Assembly: GCF_019175385.1 (NCBI RefSeq) | Contig: NC_083345.1 | Location: forward strand, 8,037,205-8,101,204 | Direction: 5' to 3' | Source of the DNA: Lycium barbarum | Taxonomy: Eukaryota > Streptophyta > Magnoliopsida > Solanales > Solanaceae | Length of the DNA: 64,000 nt | In this document: piece by piece, positions 58,440 to 64,000 of the stretch | Numbering within the stretch: the first letter of the stretch is position 1 | Layout: each line of letters opens with the position of its first letter | Notes under the pieces: generated by a model | The model's input: the letters and a program-made list of their open reading frames with translations, nothing else | Database searches by the model: none | Told to the model about the DNA's origin: nothing | Translations under genes and position numbers: made by a program

Positions 58440-58793
58440 GGCATAGGCAAAGTCTAACGACCCCCTGAAATGGAGTCATATGTGGTGGTGTTTGAGACAA
58501 TGACCGGTTGTGAAGTACCATGTGACTTAATTCAGCAACTCGTCGCTTCAGACGAGCAATGATCTCCAAATGTGTTTCTGGTTCATTAGAAGATGTGGGA
58601 TCACTCGTGATCGGTAAACTAAGAGATGGCTCAGATGAAGTGGTTGCATTGATCAAACTTTGCTCCATTTTAGAACGAGTCTTTTTAGTTAACCAGGTGA
58701 TTAGTGATGAGTCAGAGTCTGATTTCTTGGCTCTAGACCGTGTGAAATATGGATGCTCCGCCAGTTCCCCTTTAGCACAAGTCAACCTTTTAT
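58440..58793 (-). pseudogene. gag: Gag N-terminal remnant of Ogre3
   Basis: On the - strand the frame reads GELAEHPYFTRSRAKKS, then from the ATG at 58667 MEQSLINATTSSEPSLSLPI and a coiled-coil-like IIARLKRRVAELSHMVLHNR. This corresponds to ELADHPYLTRS, the ATG and IARLTQEIENLRGELNRVRD of the Ogre1 Gag. The frame then runs into a 41-bp repeat unit and ends at 58258, so the capsid core and zinc knuckle are deleted. Homology begins well before the ATG and follows a long T-rich tract, as in Ogre1. Confidence 0.75.
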
Positions 58794-59392
58794 TTTGAAA
58801 ATAAATTTTAAAAAGAAAAAAGATAAAACAAGAAAAAGAAAAAAGAAAATGAGTCAGTATACGGTAAGGACATATTATTGCATATAAACACATTATTGCA
58901 CATAATACATCGCGTTTTATAATGCAAGGGACCTCTTTATGCCAGAGGTAGGCCTAACGAATATTTGAAGGACAAACATGTCTTTTATGTATCATTCTAC
59001 AACTCCTCCCAAAAGTAATTTGCAAGAATAAAAATTATTATATGCCAATCAATAATACATCTCAAAATCAACCTAAGATATCTAATACTTCAACTTCACT
59101 AATTTCCTTTGGTTGTCTTCAACCTCCGGCATTAATTTAATGCTCCACGGCAACCTGCAACAAAATGTAAGTTTCCTTGAAATATTTATCTATAGAGTAT
59201 TAGGTCCACATATTCCACATATTTGTCCTTCAAATAATGCATATAGATAGTGAATAGCGTCACTTAGAGTCATAGACTCATTTGGACATTTGGTAAGGTT
59301 GACTAATGAACTTAATACACCAAGGGTATTAAGCCTCCTAGGTTTAAAATGATGCATGTCCTTACAAGGTTTTGGTTTTCGCTCTACCTAGG

Positions 59393-59612
59393 TAGACTAA
59401 GAATGGTTTTCCTTTGACACAAGGCTCCCCCAAGCGGACAACTTGGAAGTGGAAAGTCTGTGGCCGTCGACTGCACCGCCGATCGACTAAATCCACAAGA
59501 CCAATCCAACTAAAGGGGTAATTTAGTAGTGCACGGGCGCAACTGCGAAGCCGCTTTAAGTGTGTGAATATGTGTGAGTTTTCCAGGAGTGGAAGAAATA
59601 TGAGCGGAATGC
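59393..59612 (-). promoter_or_regulatory. Conserved Ogre leader segment in Ogre3
   Basis: Third copy of the leader block, with hairpin CCAAG-N7-CTTGG (59430-59446) and GTCGACTGCACCGCCGATCG. The other two leader hairpins shared with Ogre1 are at 59312-59332 and 58931-58949. Confidence 0.6.
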
Positions 59613-59788
59613 CAATTTAAGGAAAGCAATAACATACATATTACATAGAAAATTTACATAAGGAATAAAATAAAAACAACCAAAAGCATATAAGGAAAAA
59701 GCAATAATAAAGGCAAAAAAAGAAAAACAAACAAAATATCCAACAAATTAACTATTAACCTAAGTTGTTATGGTTAAGAACCTAAGTT

Positions 59789-59805
59789 CCCCAGTGAAGT
59801 CGCCA
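59789..59805 (-). other. Primer binding site of Ogre3 (diverged tRNA-Arg type)
   Basis: On the - strand this reads TGGCGACTTCACTGGGG, three bases (gct) from the LTR. It differs at two positions from the Ogre2 site. Confidence 0.8.
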
Positions 59806-59808
59806 AGC

Positions 59809-62800
59809 TGTCACACCCCATTTTAACCGGGAAGTTAAGGAGTATGACGTATTGGAGATTCCTATTTGTTTTATTTAAGGAGTCGCCACCTAATTAATTT
59901 AACGGTGAATTAGGACACCTAGAGTTTAACTAAGGCAAAGTTAAAACTAAACCTCAATTAATAGTCTGCTTAACCAATGTGATTCTAGGTAAGAGCTCTA
60001 TATTATCCTAAAGGGAAGGGGTTAGGCATCCTTTAGAATCCGTTAACTTACGGTTATCCGACCAAACTTAGGTTAATTAATTAGGGCTAAAGATGTAAAT
60101 ATAATATTTAAAATTAAAGAAAGTAGCTTGATAAATACTGCTGAAAATTTAAGGAAGATATAAAATATTGTTTAAGATGTAAAAACAAATATAATAATTC
60201 ACATAAAAGAAGATTTTAACTGCCATTTATAACGAAACTTACGAAGTTGATAAGGTTTTTAAATAAAAATGCTATTTTAGAATGAGATTTGTAGAAAAAT
60301 ATAATAATTTGCATAAAAGGAAAACTTCGAATACCATAGATTTATAAACGTTGCAAAGACTTTAAGTAATAATGCTAATGCTATTAGAAATAAGATTTGC
60401 ATAAAATATATACATAGAAGAAAACCCAGGTCTGTGCAGCATTTTGAAATAACTCAAATGATGAGATATTAATTGATTTTGCGATTTAAGAATGTAAACA
60501 AGATTATGTTTTATTAACTACATTTTTGGCTAACCTATGCATAATTTCGATAAAACCTTAAAAAGATGTCTAAGAATATTCTTTGGTTCTTATTTGCGCA
60601 TTAGTAGTGTTAAAACTCCCAAAGATAAAAATATTATTCCTTTAAACTCAAAATATCAATTTACGCTTATTGAAAGTCCATTATTCTAAGAGTGAATATT
60701 ATAAATACTACAAATAACTTTAATATAAAAGAAGAAAATGAAACTTATGGAACTAATTATCGGTTTTGTTTAAATTAACTACCCATTATTAACGCTGAAA
60801 CCCCACTAAGTGTTAGTTAGAACGACACAAATTAATAAATAAGAATAAAATAGAATCCTAAAACGTAAATAGATGGGCTCAGGCCCATTTAAACTGCTTT
60901 GGGTCTGTTTCGTTGTTTGGCCTCGGCCCAACAGCAAATTTATAAGCTGTTGCGAATGGGCTGGATGCGGAAGAGATTTCGTTGGGCTTCTGGCCCAACA
61001 CCGAGTATGGAAGAAGAATGAGTCCCTCGGACTCGTATGCGGTGATCATGCAAAGAACGAAAGGAAAAGGATTAGAATATAATCAAAAGAATAAGGACAA
61101 ACATATACAGATAAAATTTTAGAAGGACAGGTTAAAGATTAATAGCGTGGCTAGTACATGATTCAACACATCATTAGGACCTCATGGCTTTCAAGTTTAA
61201 TTATTTCGCACGAACAACAACAAAGTGAGCTAGGATTCGACCTATCGTATAAAAAACGTGGTTGTTTGCTAATGCAATTTCACTGGACGACGCATCAAAG
61301 GGACAGCAAACATAATTTACGAACAAGATAGACAAGAAAAAATGCAGATCTGCAGGCACATAGATCCCAATAAGAATGCAGCTGATCATTTAAAGTTCGT
61401 CTTCATGTAAGGACCTCATTCAATCAGTTTTGAACCTATTTCTGGTGTGTCGTTGAAATCTGAACCTTATACTCATTATCTGAAGGTTTAAGTATAACAA
61501 AGATTGAGTATGTCTTAAACATACTCATTGATAGTATTAGACCAAGAGAAAATGTTTGACTTCATAAACTGTCACTTGTGAACATTTAAATGTCAAATAG
61601 ATGTCTCCTGATTTTCAACTCATATATACACATCTAAGTCCCAATTTGAAAACTTGAATATAGCCATGTTATGCAGTCAGTATAAGAAAGAATTTTTTTT
61701 TTACTAGAGCCCATACATATACTAACAGATCCAACACAGAATAAGACATGGGGGTAATGTAAGCACAGGCATGCATTTCGACAATACAGGGGTTAGTAAA
61801 CACAGAAGGGTACAAGTGATGCCATTAAACATGGTCTTATCTTAAATGTTTAGAATTTAAAACAACACAGCATTTAAGATGAAACACAAATCCAAAACCA
61901 AAGTGTTCATGTAAAACATCTTAGACCTAAGACAAACTCATTTATCAGTGAAATGCATGATTAGGCATTCTCAGATATCATACACAGATTAACTATCAGG
62001 AAACAGGTGGAAGGGACTGCATTTGAATGACAATGCCATACAGGGCCAGTTCTAACTCAGATTGTCATTTAGAGAGAAAACAGACATGTAAGGATAGATC
62101 GAACAATTACATAGACCCCTTGCGGATGACCCAGACTAGCCTTGATGCACTCATGAATCACATATGCATTGATGAGTCATATAAAGACATCAAAATAAAT
62201 ACCCAGACCAATATTGACAGTATTTACGTAGGCGACAGGTAGAATGGGGACTAACACGTATTTTACAGCCAGGTTCAGAATAAACGACACATAAATTTTA
62301 TAACTAATTAATCCTAACAATAGAACATACGAATCACGACTGACATAGAACCAAACCAATGTATAATCTATTCTCGGCGTAAGCAGACCAACCCAAAATA
62401 GACTCTTAAGGCATGTTTGGCTGAAAACCAACGGAACTAGCGACTAGATCATGCTTTACTGAAATACATTAGACTATGACAACATCTAAAAAACACATTT
62501 TAATCGAATGGGGCTAAACTGAGTCAATATACAGGACTAGATAATCTAAAAAAAAAATAGCATATAAAGCAGGCTTGACTACTAAACCAAAACTAACTAA
62601 AACGGCATGCCTGAATCACAGGATAACGAACTGAAACAGACACAAGCAACCAAAAATGCGAAAAAAATAAACGAAATGAATGATTACCTGCTTTGTGTGC
62701 AGCGAAATGAGGCGAAGGTCTCGAATCTACACTCGATTACTATGAAATCTAAGCTTGAATCCACTCAGACCCGCAACGGTAACAAGGGGCCAAAACAAAA

Positions 62801-63984
62801 GATGATTTAGTATTTTTTCAACTGAAAACTCAAGAAATGTTTTAGAGCGAAAAAGAAGGTTGTTCTTCTCCTTTAAAGTGACTGGAAATTTTAATTCTTG
62901 GGGATTTCGTGACCAGAAAAGGAAAACGAAATTCCAGATTCTTTGGGGTTTTTCGATTTTTATCTTTAAAAGGTTTCTACCGCTAAGCAAACTTTATCAT
63001 CCATGTTCTCTTCTCCCCAAAAAAATCTCCCCTTTGAATTAACAGAAAACTCTTATTTATATCCCCCAATTCTCCTTTTCGTTTTGTATATAAAAAGTAA
63101 ATAAAGAGGGGAGCGTTGGGGAAGACGACGGACAGGCGTGGGGGGACAAAACGAGGTGGGGGTGATGGTGAGGATAACGTGATGTAGTGGGAAGTGGAGG
63201 TGGCAGAGGTAACGTGGTGTAGTGGAGGTGTCAGACGCGTGGGATGGAGAAAAACAGTGGGGTGTGTGTGTGTGGCGGCTAGGGTTTAGGGGTAAAGGGA
63301 AAGGGAGTGGCAGAGAAGGGGATGGGGAGACGGTGGTGTGGTGGAGGCGACGATGGGGAGGTGGAGAAGACGGCGGAGAGGGAGAGGAAAGGGGGAAAAG
63401 GTGGGGGTGCGGCGGAAAAGATGAAAAAATGAAGGGGGATTAGGGATTTACGGTTAAAGGAAAAATAAGGGATGGGCTGGACCGGGTCGGGTTAAAAATG
63501 GGCTGGTTTGGCTAAAATATGGGCTGGGTAAAATTAAAAGAGTAGGCTGGTCCTAAAATGTTGGTTAATTATTTGGGCTACTACATTTAAATAAAAGACC
63601 TACTTAAATAACTTGTGTTAAAATATTATTCAATATAAAATATGTAATTATTAGTGCTCAGATAATAATAATAATAATAATAATAATGGCGTTGTAATAG
63701 CCGTGCAATAATATCTCAAAAATCCACGGTAAATAAACACTATTATTTAATTATGCAAAGATAAATGCGATGCGTGTGCGTAAGCTGGTAAAATGCCGAA
63801 ATGATAAAAAATTGTGAATAATAATAATAATGTCTAGTAACTATAAAGGAATAATGAAATGCCGGTATTGATAAGAGGCTAGTAATTATAGTAAAATACA
63901 ATATATATTTTTTAATTTTCCAAAAATATTAGAAGCGTAAATAGGTATTTTGGAGGAGAGGCGGGACAAAATTGGGTGTCAACA
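59809..63984 (-). repeat. 5' LTR of Ogre3
   Basis: 4176 bp, on the - strand from TGTTGACACCCAATTTTGTC to TTAAAATGGGGTGTGACA. Related to the Ogre1 LTR (same ends, same CGCATACGAGTCCGA-type block near 61040) but strongly diverged and without the PIN fragment. A GA-rich tract (63110-63425) and a TATA-like box lie near the transcription start. No captured gene was recognised in it. Confidence 0.92.
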
Positions 63985-64000
63985 ACGTATATGCCCTTAT
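63985..64000. other. Flank beyond Ogre3
   Basis: Sixteen bases (acgtatatgcccttat) outside the LTR; too short to assign. Confidence 0.4.

Larger units (their letters stand above)
53337..63984 (-). mobile_element. Ogre3: Ogre-like element with truncated 3' LTR
   Basis: It lies on the - strand: 5' LTR 59809-63984, PBS 59789-59805, internal region 54936-59788, PPT 54921-54935, and 3' LTR 53337-54920, which has lost its last 2.6 kb. It keeps the leader, a gag N-terminal remnant, module copies and two minisatellites. No enzymes are encoded. The TSD cannot be checked because one end is missing (the outer flank is acgta at 63985). Confidence 0.88.

Overview
This window is plant nuclear DNA, AT-rich and made almost entirely of nested transposable elements. 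No intact host gene, rRNA, tRNA or CRISPR array was seen. Large Ogre/Tat-type LTR elements with tRNA-Arg-like primer sites, Athila-type elements, Helitrons with CTAG ends and ZMYM1-like hAT transposons together suggest a repeat-rich dicot. A Solanaceae genome is my best guess, from the feel of the repeat families rather than from proof. No reverse transcriptase, RNase H, integrase or Helitron helicase is visible anywhere, so every retroelement seen here is non-autonomous or decayed.

Layout. (1) 1-28567 is the 3' part of an Athila-type element. Its last ORF is split at 702-26159 by a + strand Ogre-like element (called Ogre1; TSD gcgcc), and the reading frame rejoins exactly when the insert is removed. 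The 5' LTR of Ogre1 is itself split by a second, gag-less Ogre-like element on the - strand (Ogre2, 1200-11709; TSD aacct). (2) The 3' LTR of the Athila-type element faces an inverted copy of itself, giving a palindrome of about 0.7 kb arms (27868-28567 against 28610-33953). The second arm is split by a 4.65 kb Helitron (28765-33411). (3) 33954-38521 holds two tandem copies of a 2.3 kb unit made of a hAT 5' end, a Helitron 3' end and a G-rich minisatellite. (4) 38522-50068 is a full-length hAT transposon (8-bp TSD gtggggtg). Its transposase pseudogene is interrupted by a small Athila-like element (39549-45406; TSD gaaga) and by a solo LTR (47528-49594). (5) 50069-53336 holds the G-rich flank, a Helitron 5' end, a hAT-type MITE with internal arrays and two LTR fragments. 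(6) 53337-63984 is a third Ogre-like element on the - strand (Ogre3), with a truncated 3' LTR and only a remnant of gag.

The most interesting signals are shared by the three Ogre-like elements, whose LTRs are otherwise quite different. Each has, in the same order along its own strand: PBS, a conserved leader of about 215 nt with a CCCAAG/CTTGGG-type hairpin, gag or its remnant, copies of a ~62-nt three-stem module (GAACTACGT ... GATACGTAGGCAACCC ... GGGTTCGG), a tandem array, one more diverged copy of the module, and the PPT. The module stems show compensatory base changes between copies and families. The unrelated tandem arrays of Ogre1 and Ogre2 are made of hairpins that also covary. This looks like an undescribed family of structured RNA (or DNA) elements serving trans-mobilised Ogre derivatives.

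Two LTR families have also captured host gene pieces in the sense direction: the start of a PIN auxin-efflux carrier gene in Ogre1, and the C-terminal part of a plant DEK chromatin protein gene in Ogre2.
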